Positions 1-5,427 of a stretch of 6,602 bases of DNA are shown here, piece after piece (positions within the stretch are counted from its first letter, which is position 1; the number at the start of each line of letters is the position of its first letter). This stretch comes from Promethearchaeum sp. GTDB taxonomy: Archaea > Asgardarchaeota > Lokiarchaeia > Sigyniarchaeales > Promethearchaeaceae. The DNA lies in assembly GCA_030611625.1 (NCBI GenBank), contig JAUWPK010000214.1, positions 1 to 6,602 on the forward strand, given 5' to 3'. Below the pieces are notes generated by a model that worked only from the letters and a program-made list of their open reading frames with translations, searched no databases and was not told where the DNA came from. A program made the translations under genes and the position numbers.

Positions 1-1
1 T

Positions 2-247
2 GTTGTAACTCCAATTGGAGCACAAGGTTTTGTATTTGGTAGGGGAAATCTTCAGTTGAGTCCAAAAGTTCTCTTGAAAATCGGATTAGAAAATATTATA
101 ATAATTGCAACAAAATTTAAAATTTCAAGTTTACCAGAGGGGAAATTGAGAATAGATTCGCGAGATTCCAGTTTTGATGAAAAATTCTCAGGTTTACATA
201 GAGTAATCGCTGATTTTGGAGAAATAAATATAATTGAAGTGAAATAA
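2..247 (+). CDS. ATP-NAD kinase family protein (COG3199-like), C-terminal fragment, 5' end outside window
   Basis: The frame is open from the left edge and ends at TAA 245-247, giving 81 visible residues. It begins with TPIGAQGFVFGRGN, followed by a short stretch ending QLSP and then ENIIIIATK. From memory this matches the C-terminal domain of archaeal COG3199 ATP-NAD kinases, where a TPIGGQGFxFGRGNQQ-type signature is followed by an ENIIVVATK-like strand. Members of this family are expected to phosphorylate NAD to NADP in the cytoplasm, but the N-terminal GGDGT-type nucleotide site is outside the window, so activity cannot be judged. A TTG at 56 could be mistaken for a start, but the family signature lies upstream of it, so this is the tail of a longer gene. 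It converges on the OSTC-like gene across a 42-base gap. Confidence 0.8.
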   Translation, partial: VVTPIGAQGFVFGRGNLQLSPKVLLKIGLENIIIIATKFKISSLPEGKLRIDSRDSSFDEKFSGLHRVIADFGEINIIEVK

Positions 248-274
248 ACAAGTCAGAAAATCAAAACTTAATCT

Positions 275-283
275 AAAAAAAAA
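275..283 (-). terminator. Oligo-T tract after the OSTC-like gene
   Basis: Read on the minus strand this is a run of nine T (nine A on plus) starting 7 bases past the stop codon of the OSTC-like gene, in the short gap between two convergent genes. Archaeal RNA polymerase commonly terminates at U-rich tracts without a hairpin. No strong stem is visible beside it. The role is inferred from position and composition. Confidence 0.45.
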
Positions 284-289
284 GAAAAT

Positions 290-769
290 TTACGGTTGAA
301 TTACTCCAGATTTTACCCCAATCATATATTGGAGCATTATAAAACCTGCAAAAACTAAAGCCGCACCGAGAATGTAAATTTTTATAGCATAGGCATAGTT
401 AAAGCTATGTTTTGTGGCATTGTAAAGTAATAAAAATCCAAGACCTGAAATATAAATAAGAAAGCCAGCGACCAAAGATTCAATAATAAATGCCTCGTGG
501 GTTGATGGGTAGAGAAACATTGCGTTTCCTTGGGCATCTCCTCCAACTGTAATTGGATCTCTAATTGCGATATAAATTCCACCTAATACTAAGTAAAACA
601 AGAAAACATATGTTAGAATTAAGATTAAACTTTTACCCGGTGTTGGTAAACTTAAGCCGCCTTCGCGTGCTTCTGGGAATTTAACACGTGGGATACGTAC
701 GCTTGCGCCCATTACCCATGGAAGTTTTTCTCCGAATTTAGTTTGAAGTTTTTCACTCAAATTTTTCAC
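290..769 (-). CDS. OSTC/Ost3-Ost6-family oligosaccharyltransferase subunit, three-helix membrane protein
   Basis: Up to 159 residues with three predicted membrane helices (about 46-68, 95-116 and 127-150). It aligns by eye along its length with eukaryotic OSTC/DC2. GGIYIAIRDPITVG matches GGIIYDVIVEPPSVG before the first loop. FIIESLVAGFLIYISGLGF matches YIMEGLASSFLFTMGGLGF in helix 2. Both end with a short basic tail. OSTC is about 149 residues with three helices. Ost3/Ost6 carry an extra thioredoxin domain, which is absent here. In eukaryotes these subunits help link the STT3 oligosaccharyltransferase to the translocon for N-glycosylation, and Asgard genomes are known to encode Ost3/6-like proteins. 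The role here is inferred; no STT3 is in the window. The start is uncertain. GTG at 769 directly follows an in-frame stop and sits about 27 bases after a TATA-like element, which fits a leaderless transcript. ATG at 712 (residue 20) would give 140 residues and aligns better with the OSTC N-terminus. Confidence 0.8.
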   Translation of the reverse strand: MKNLSEKLQTKFGEKLPWVMGASVRIPRVKFPEAREGGLSLPTPGKSLILILTYVFLFYLVLGGIYIAIRDPITVGGDAQGNAMFLYPSTHEAFIIESLVAGFLIYISGLGFLLLYNATKHSFNYAYAIKIYILGAALVFAGFIMLQYMIGVKSGVIQP

Positions 770-792
770 TCAAATTAAAAAGCCAACAACAT

Positions 793-800
793 CTTTTAAG
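793..800 (-). promoter_or_regulatory. Candidate TATA box for the OSTC-like gene
   Basis: The minus strand reads CTTAAAAG, preceded by TCC, in the gap between the RadA-like stop codon and the OSTC-like start. Its centre is about 27 bases upstream of the GTG at 769, the spacing expected from archaeal TATA to transcription start. That would make the transcript leaderless from GTG, or give a leader of about 57 bases before the ATG at 712. Assigned from sequence and spacing only. Confidence 0.4.
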
Positions 801-805
801 GATTT

Positions 806-826
806 TTGATCAATTTGTGATCAATT
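806..826. repeat. Two tandem TGATCA palindromes, possible operator
   Basis: The nine-base unit TGATCAATT occurs at 807-815 and again at 818-826. Each copy contains the palindrome TGATCA, and the two centres are 11 bases apart, about one helical turn. The pair lies just upstream, in the minus-strand sense, of the candidate TATA box of the OSTC-like gene and just downstream of the RadA-like stop codon. Helically phased palindromes beside a promoter suggest a site for a dimeric regulator, but low-complexity AT-rich DNA can produce such repeats by chance. Confidence 0.35.
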
Positions 827-831
827 AAATT

Positions 832-1809
832 TTAATAAAAATCCTCTATTCCTTTTGTTGAGATCAAGAATTGAGTAATCTCTTCTGAAATTATTTCACT
901 ATTCACTAAATGCGCAAATCTCCTACCTGTATTTTCTGACATCGAAGTTATTTGAGGATTTTCTCCCAAAAGGATCCATTCTTTGATGTATGTATTTAGT
1001 GTGGTTGATAAAATAGGGACCACATCAAAGAAATTGAAATTATTCATTGTAGATGAAACTTGAGATGTACAGAGCACTGGAATATTGTAAATAATTGCCC
1101 AATTTGATAATTTTCTTAGAATTAAGGAAAAATCGGAAATAATTAAATTTACATGTTTTTCTTTTTGGGCGATTTCCAGACGAACATAATTTGTGAGTGA
1201 ATCAACCACTAGGAATTTAATGTTATTAGCTTTTACTATATCTTCAATTTTGGAAAATGCAAGTTTAAATTCGGAATTTGATTTAATCTGTATAACATAA
1301 ATTCTTTTTAACACATCATCTATTGGTAATCCCGCTGCATGAGCCATTTGTTGTATTCTTTCAGGTCTGAATGTTCCTTCAGTATCAATGAATATCGATA
1401 CATATTTAGGCAATTTCTCTTGGAAATGTTGATAAACCTTTACACAACATTGATGTGCGATTTGACTTTTCCCAGTTCGGAATTTTCCGTAGAGAAGAGT
1501 TATTTTTTTTGAGAGTAAACCTTTTTTAAATAGAAGATTATCTAAATTGATTGAACCTGATGTTAGGTACCATGACGATTGTGATGAATTAAAATAATCC
1601 TTAGCGACAATATAATTTTTTTTTTTATATTTATCCCTAATTTCTTTTAATTCTCTTGTTTTTTCAGTTAAATCAGATTTTAGATTTAAAATTTTCTTTA
1701 TTTCTTTTGTAGTAAGTAATCCTAAAAAAGAAGGATTAATCCACCCTTTTTCCTTTAATTTATTATAAAAATCATGATCTATACCTTCTAAATTTTTAAG
1801 GGTGTTCAT
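832..1809 (-). CDS. Divergent RadA/Rad51-family paralogue (HhH domain plus RecA-type ATPase)
   Basis: ATG at 1809 gives 325 residues, close to the usual RadA length. TTG at 1818 would add three, but GAGG at 1821-1824 is only 2 bases from it and 11 from the ATG. In the longer numbering, residues 8-60 form the N-terminal helix-hairpin-helix domain. YIVA (69-72) sits where RadA/Rad51 have the FxxA polymerisation motif. Walker A is GKFRTGKS (111-118), the conserved IDTEGTFRPER follows at 144-154 with the catalytic glutamate present, and Walker B is FLVVDS (202-207). The ATPase therefore looks intact. The DNA-binding part is degenerate: no NSNHQ-like L1 element, no GRG after Walker B, and the L2-region PxGG...H motif is replaced by PILSTTLNTYIKEW. 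Canonical RadA forms filaments on single-stranded DNA and drives strand exchange. This protein more likely acts as a RadA paralogue that assists or regulates recombination. A true RadA is expected elsewhere in the genome. Confidence 0.8.
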   Translation of the reverse strand: MNTLKNLEGIDHDFYNKLKEKGWINPSFLGLLTTKEIKKILNLKSDLTEKTRELKEIRDKYKKKNYIVAKDYFNSSQSSWYLTSGSINLDNLLFKKGLLSKKITLLYGKFRTGKSQIAHQCCVKVYQHFQEKLPKYVSIFIDTEGTFRPERIQQMAHAAGLPIDDVLKRIYVIQIKSNSEFKLAFSKIEDIVKANNIKFLVVDSLTNYVRLEIAQKEKHVNLIISDFSLILRKLSNWAIIYNIPVLCTSQVSSTMNNFNFFDVVPILSTTLNTYIKEWILLGENPQITSMSENTGRRFAHLVNSEIISEEITQFLISTKGIEDFY

Positions 1810-1820
1810 AATAATCAATA

Positions 1821-1824
1821 CCTC
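1821..1824 (-). promoter_or_regulatory. Shine-Dalgarno-like site deciding the RadA-like start
   Basis: The minus strand reads GAGG, then 11 bases, then ATG at 1809. The alternative in-frame TTG at 1818 is only 2 bases from this element, too close for normal ribosome loading, so the site favours the ATG. Confidence 0.45.
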
Positions 1825-1900
1825 TTACACTACAATAAAATTGTCTATTTTTTTATTTTTCTATTTTCATAATTTCATAAAATTTTTTTAAAATGTTCCG

Positions 1901-1908
1901 TTTATATA
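1901..1908 (+). promoter_or_regulatory. Candidate TATA box for the TFE-beta-like gene
   Basis: TTTATATA, preceded by TCCG, lies in the 134-base gap between two divergent genes. A transcription start about 26 bases downstream would fall near 1930, giving a leader of roughly 14 bases to the ATG at 1944. The rest of the gap (1825-1900) is T-rich on plus and presumably holds the promoter of the RadA-like gene on minus, but several AT-rich candidates exist there and I cannot choose one. Confidence 0.55.
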
Positions 1909-1943
1909 CTTACTAATTTTATAAATTCTAAGTGGGTTCATTA

Positions 1944-2660
1944 ATGGCTAAAAAGAAAGCAGCAATAAAAAAGAAGATATCGAAAAAAACAACCAGAAAG
2001 AAGAAGATATCCAAAAAAAGAAGTTCAAATATCAGCAAAAAGAAGAAATCTTCATCTAAAGCTGTTTCAAGTACTAAAAAATCGCTAACAAGATCAAAGA
2101 AGAAATCATCAACTAAATCAGCGAAAAAAACATCCGTAAAGAAAATAAATTATTCAGAGGTTGATAAGTTAATTATGGCGATGTTCATTTTAAGTGATAC
2201 AATTTTAATTGATAAAATAAAAGATGAATTAAAATTAACTGATTCTGAAATAATTAAATCAATGAAACGGCTTGAAAGCAAGAAAAAGATTAACATTAAA
2301 TCTGTAATGGAAAATTCAAAATGGACTACTGCTATATACATAGTCGATGATTACGGACTAACTCCAAAAACTAAGAAAAAATCTCCGAAATTAGTCTGGA
2401 ATACATTTAATGATTGTCCATGCTTTCTTTGTCCTCGTATTCATAAATGTACTTCAGGGCAAAATTATAATAACCCAAAAAATTGTGAACATCTATCAAA
2501 ATGGTTAGAAGCTTCAGTTAATAATGTTGCTTATGTATCTCCTTTTCATCCAAATTTTGAATTAAAGAAAAAGAAAAGACCAGCAGATAAAGATAAAGCA
2601 AAAGAAGAAGTTAAAGTTGAAGCAAAGGAAGAAGTTAAAGTTGAAGCAGTGACTAAATAA
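1944..2660 (+). CDS. TFE-beta / RPC34 homologue: winged-helix Fe-S transcription factor with lysine-rich tail
   Basis: 238 residues from ATG 1944; an in-frame GTG at 1932 would add four. Residues 1-67 are a low-complexity Lys/Ser tail with recurring KKKISKK and SKKKSS blocks, like histone H1. Residues about 70-135 look like one winged-helix domain (VDKLIMAMFIL, then LTDSEIIKSMKRLESKKKI). The conserved core is WNTFNDCPCFLCP, a further Cys, then NCEHLSKWLEAS. Its spacing Cys-x2-Cys-x5-Cys-x11-Cys (C160, C163, C169, C181; extra C158) matches the C-terminus of human RPC6/RPC39 (POLR3F), where x10 replaces x11 and WLEF closes the protein. In archaea this architecture is TFE-beta, which binds an Fe-S cluster and partners TFE-alpha to help RNA polymerase open promoters. 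The C-terminus carries an acidic-basic KEEVKVEA repeat. The tails are not part of TFE-beta as I know it and may bind nucleic acid. The 3' end overlaps convergent rlmE by 8 bases. Confidence 0.85.
   Translation: MAKKKAAIKKKISKKTTRKKKISKKRSSNISKKKKSSSKAVSSTKKSLTRSKKKSSTKSAKKTSVKKINYSEVDKLIMAMFILSDTILIDKIKDELKLTDSEIIKSMKRLESKKKINIKSVMENSKWTTAIYIVDDYGLTPKTKKKSPKLVWNTFNDCPCFLCPRIHKCTSGQNYNNPKNCEHLSKWLEASVNNVAYVSPFHPNFELKKKKRPADKDKAKEEVKVEAKEEVKVEAVTK
2598..2645 (+). repeat. Two-copy 24-base in-frame tandem repeat
   Basis: Copies at 2598-2621 and 2622-2645 differ at one base (AAA versus AAG). Each encodes AKEEVKVE near the C-terminus of the TFE-beta-like protein. The near-identity suggests a recent in-frame duplication by slippage; copy number may vary between strains. 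Confidence 0.85.
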
Positions 2661-3357
2661 AATTTAACCCGATAATATATAATTCTCGACTTGATTCACG
2701 TGAAGCAGGGGGTTTCATTCTCTTTAAAATTCTAAAATGCATTTTCCATTTTTTCATTATTTCGTTTGTGAATTCAGATTGAAACATTTTCACGACAATA
2801 TTACCATGTTTCTTTAGATATTTTGTAAATTCAAATACTTTCTCAACCATTGCTTCTTGATTTGCTACGTCTCTAAAATCTCCTGAAGTTTTGGGTGCTA
2901 AATCTGATAATATAACATCAAATAGTTTTTCTGGTTGAATAATTTCTTTTTCACATTTTTCACTGAAAATATCTGTTCGATGGGTTTCAATAAACTGTGC
3001 ATTCTCAAATGGACGAATTGTTGTTAAATCGATTCCAATGATTTTAAAATTACGGTAACGCTTAGGTGCTGGAATTTCTAGATATTTTCTTAAAATAACT
3101 TCAATCCATGCTCCAGGTGCAGCTCCCAAATCCAAAATTTTCTTGGGAAATTTGCCTTTAACCTTGAAAATCTTATATTTTAAATCAATTTGAATCAACT
3201 TATATGCTGCTCTTGATCTATAGCCTTCTCTTTTAGCTTTTTTATACCATGAGTCGCTTAATTGAGTTTTAATCCAAGTCTTCCCTTTTTTAGCCAATTT
3301 ATTTTCCCTATTTCTTAATAAAATTAAATTACTTTTTTTATTTATCTTATTTAACAT
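2653..3357 (-). CDS. rlmE: RlmE/FtsJ-type 23S rRNA (uridine-2'-O-)-methyltransferase
   Basis: 234 residues with the full FtsJ/RrmJ signature. The SAM-binding motif I is LDLGAAPGAW (75-84). The catalytic K-D-K-E tetrad is visible as K53 (in RSRAAYKL), D152 (LSDLAPKTSG), K190 (IVVKMFQ) and E225 (SRELYIIG). The enzyme is expected to transfer a methyl group from SAM to the 2'-OH of a uridine in the A-loop of large-subunit rRNA, the E. coli U2552 equivalent. An alternative substrate within the FtsJ family, such as the tRNA anticodon loop, cannot be excluded. There is no C-terminal TRAM domain like that on some haloarchaeal members. The chosen ATG at 3357 shares two bases with the divergent trm1 ATG and has no Shine-Dalgarno. 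The N-terminus is about 20 residues longer than usual, and a TTG at 3297 (residue 21) would remove the excess and the head-to-head overlap. The 3' end overlaps the TFE-beta-like gene by 8 bases. Confidence 0.9.
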   Translation of the reverse strand: MLNKINKKSNLILLRNRENKLAKKGKTWIKTQLSDSWYKKAKREGYRSRAAYKLIQIDLKYKIFKVKGKFPKKILDLGAAPGAWIEVILRKYLEIPAPKRYRNFKIIGIDLTTIRPFENAQFIETHRTDIFSEKCEKEIIQPEKLFDVILSDLAPKTSGDFRDVANQEAMVEKVFEFTKYLKKHGNIVVKMFQSEFTNEIMKKWKMHFRILKRMKPPASRESSRELYIIGLNFI

Positions 3358-4612
3358 GGAAGATTTTGAAACCTATTTTCAGCAATTAATTATTAATGAA
3401 GAAGGTGGAATTAGGTTTTACTCTTTTGATTCTAAAAAATATAGTAATACTGGTGTTGCCCTCAAAAAATCTATGCCTGTATTTTATAATCCTATTCAAG
3501 AATTTAATCGTTCAATAACACTCATCGCATACAAAGCATTTCAACATATTTCAGAATCTGATAGAAACTTCGAGATACTTAAAATATGCGATTCTATGGC
3601 TGCTTCTGGCATAAGATCAATCCGACTTTTTAAATTCCTTAAAAAACCTATTCAAATTATGGCAAATGATTTAAATCCACTTGCTTTGAAAGTTATTCAG
3701 AAAAACATTGAATTAAATAGTGAATTAGTTTCATTGAGTGATATAGAATTATTTAATCAAGATGCCCGTTTTTTGTTTGAAGATTTACATAACAAAAGAA
3801 TTTATCAAAATATTATTGATATTGATCCGTTTGGTACGCCTAACATTTTTATAGAAAGCGCTATAAAAGCAGTAAATATAAATGGTCTTATAGGTATTAC
3901 TGCCACCGATACAGCAGTGCTCTTTGGGGTACGACCAAGTGCTTGCATTAGAAAATATAATATTAAAAGTTTGCGATCTTCATTTTTAAAAGAAGTAGGC
4001 CTAAGGATTCTTCTTTATTATTCCGCAAGTCGTGCTCATCCTTATATGAACTATATTGAACCTATGCTTTCGTTTAGTTCTGATCACTATATCCGAATTT
4101 TTATTAGAATCCATAAAGGAAAAACAGGTATTAATAAAAATCTTAGAAATTCTGGATATATTTTTTGGTGTCGTAAGTGTGATTGGAGAAGGAGCATTGG
4201 AATGGATTTACATGAGGCTTCATTTTCTTGTCCGATTTGCCAATCTAAATTAGATTATGGAGGGCCCTTATGGATTGGATCGCTAAATAATTCCGAATAT
4301 GTCACAGAATGTATTAAAACACTTGAAGATTCAGAAAAATCTGTTATTCCATCTAAGAAAAAAATCCTCAAAATATTAAATATGATTTCATTTGAGGATA
4401 AATTCCCACCTGGATACTTTGACCTTCATAAAATTTGTGACATGTTAAATATAAGTGTTGCGAAGAAAACTGAATTAATATTAGAATCAATTAGAAATCT
4501 TGGCTATGATGCAGCACGAACACATATTGAACCCCGAGCAATTAAAAGCAATGTTCCAATCGAACGGTTGAAGAGTCTTTTGATTGATTTTCATCAAAAA
4601 AATATTATATAA
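3356..4612 (+). CDS. trm1: tRNA (guanine(26)-N2)-dimethyltransferase Trm1
   Basis: 418 residues, slightly longer than the roughly 380-residue Pyrococcus enzyme. Trm1 uses SAM to form N2,N2-dimethylguanosine at position 26 of tRNA. Visible family features in order are PVFYNP (41-46), NRS (51-53), the SAM-site segment DSMAASGIRSIR (79-90), NDLNPLA (104-110), catalytic DPFGTP (157-162) and ITATDTAVLFG (181-191). The C-terminal domain follows with GGPLWIG (302-308) and GYDAARTHIEP (383-393). A zinc ribbon of two Cys-x2-Cys pairs (272/275 and 292/295) sits before GGPLWIG. The Pyrococcus protein, as I recall it, lacks these cysteines, while bacterial Aquifex and eukaryotic Trm1 have a metal site here. 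No Shine-Dalgarno precedes ATG 3356; an AT-rich AAATTAAAT about 26-35 bases upstream, inside rlmE, may serve as TATA box for a leaderless transcript. The 3' end overlaps the convergent RadB-like gene by 8 bases. Confidence 0.95.
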   Translation: MEDFETYFQQLIINEEGGIRFYSFDSKKYSNTGVALKKSMPVFYNPIQEFNRSITLIAYKAFQHISESDRNFEILKICDSMAASGIRSIRLFKFLKKPIQIMANDLNPLALKVIQKNIELNSELVSLSDIELFNQDARFLFEDLHNKRIYQNIIDIDPFGTPNIFIESAIKAVNINGLIGITATDTAVLFGVRPSACIRKYNIKSLRSSFLKEVGLRILLYYSASRAHPYMNYIEPMLSFSSDHYIRIFIRIHKGKTGINKNLRNSGYIFWCRKCDWRRSIGMDLHEASFSCPICQSKLDYGGPLWIGSLNNSEYVTECIKTLEDSEKSVIPSKKKILKILNMISFEDKFPPGYFDLHKICDMLNISVAKKTELILESIRNLGYDAARTHIEPRAIKSNVPIERLKSLLIDFHQKNII

Positions 4613-5348
4613 ATCCTTTATCAGTTAACATCCAAGACCAAACTTTGGGAACTGAAAGATTTGATTTATTTTTAGTAATGGAAAATTTCATCCTTGAAAT
4701 TTGTGGTGTTCTGTCAATTTTTACTTCAAACGAAGTCCAATAATTTATTAGTTTTCCGCCGTGAGGAATTACTTGAGAAATATTTTTTTCATTTTGTTTT
4801 ATTGAGAAAGTGTTTAGCAAAACAACAGGAATTTGATATTCTGTTTGAATTTTTTTTAGAGTCGCCAATATTAAAATTAAATCTTGATTGAGTTGGGCGT
4901 TTTTTAATTCTTTTCCCAATTCAAGTAAATATAAGCTTGCAATTTCATCTACAATGATTAACCCTACCTTTTTTTCTTTATAAAATTCTAAAAGTTGTTG
5001 TATTTGTAAAGACCATTCTAATACAATCTCTTTTTGTCTATACAATGATGTTGGATGCCATAAAAGAAAGTTAGAATCGGAAAGATCACTTCCCTCTTTT
5101 AAAATTCGTTTTAATAAAAGATCTATGGGGCTAAATTTTGTATGAAGGTAAAACACTTTCAAATCCCGTTTTAAGATTTCAAGGGACAATTGTAAAGCAA
5201 AGGTAGATTTTCCAACACCTATATCTCCCCATATCATAGAAATTGATGGGTTTTGGAAAAATGTTGATATGAAATCACCCCAATTAAGAAACGAAATCTT
5301 TGGAATTTTTCCTGATTTTTCAATATTATTTATAATTTCCTCGTTCAT
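4605..5348 (-). CDS. RadB-like RecA-superfamily ATPase, catalytic glutamate apparently missing
   Basis: 247 residues, close to archaeal RadB (about 220-240), with no N-terminal HhH domain. Walker A is GDIGVGKS (41-48) and Walker B is LIIVDE (130-135). PVVLLNT (174-180) matches the PVVxTNQ strand. HGGKLINYW (196-204) matches the GGxxxxHW element of RadB. The C-terminal stretch ending WSWMLTDKGFI matches the family ending F.ITDxGI. RadB is a non-filament-forming RadA paralogue that assists homologous recombination in Euryarchaeota. Oddly, the strand that normally reads IDTEG reads LHTKF here (68-72), so the glutamate that activates water is a lysine. ATP binding is probable but hydrolysis doubtful, unless E135 substitutes. 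A KaiC-like or other RecA-type ATPase is the main alternative. ATG at 5348 has GAGGGG 12 bases upstream. The gene is divergent from the RNase H-like gene and converges on trm1. Confidence 0.7.
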   Translation of the reverse strand: MNEEIINNIEKSGKIPKISFLNWGDFISTFFQNPSISMIWGDIGVGKSTFALQLSLEILKRDLKVFYLHTKFSPIDLLLKRILKEGSDLSDSNFLLWHPTSLYRQKEIVLEWSLQIQQLLEFYKEKKVGLIIVDEIASLYLLELGKELKNAQLNQDLILILATLKKIQTEYQIPVVLLNTFSIKQNEKNISQVIPHGGKLINYWTSFEVKIDRTPQISRMKFSITKNKSNLSVPKVWSWMLTDKGFI

Positions 5349-5360
5349 TTTTCTTTTAGA

Positions 5361-5366
5361 CCCCTC
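5361..5366 (-). promoter_or_regulatory. Shine-Dalgarno-like GAGGGG before the RadB-like gene
   Basis: The minus strand reads GAGGGG, followed by 12 bases and then ATG at 5348. The purine block stands out in AT-rich sequence and supports this ATG as the start, although the spacing is on the long side. Confidence 0.4.
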
Positions 5367-5427
5367 AAGTTTTATTAGAAAATGTAATTACACACTTTTT
5401 AATGCTTATATTTCTAACATTTTATTA

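Noticed and set aside
56..247. Small 63-residue gene starting at TTG 56
   Set aside because: The frame continues upstream to the window edge with a clear ATP-NAD kinase signature, so this is the tail of a longer gene.
382..582. Minus-strand reading frame of 66 codons
   Set aside because: It lies wholly inside the OSTC-like gene in another frame, and only the OSTC frame shows family motifs and membrane helices.
1825..1900. Possible small RNA or riboswitch in the divergent gap
   Set aside because: The stretch is almost pure A/T with no stable stem or conserved motif visible; promoter DNA is the simpler reading.
1950..2150. Lysine-rich tail read as a separate histone or H1-like gene
   Set aside because: The frame continues without a stop into the winged helix and Fe-S domain, so it is a tail of the same protein.
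2150..2341. Minus-strand reading frame of 63 codons
   Set aside because: It is antisense to the winged-helix part of the TFE-beta-like gene and resembles no family; AT-rich DNA opens such frames easily.
4056..4253. Plus-strand reading frame of 65 codons
   Set aside because: It is an out-of-frame shadow within trm1, whose own frame carries the conserved motifs and the zinc cysteines.
4694..4891. Plus-strand reading frame of 65 codons
   Set aside because: It is antisense to the conserved C-terminal half of the RadB-like gene and has no recognisable features.
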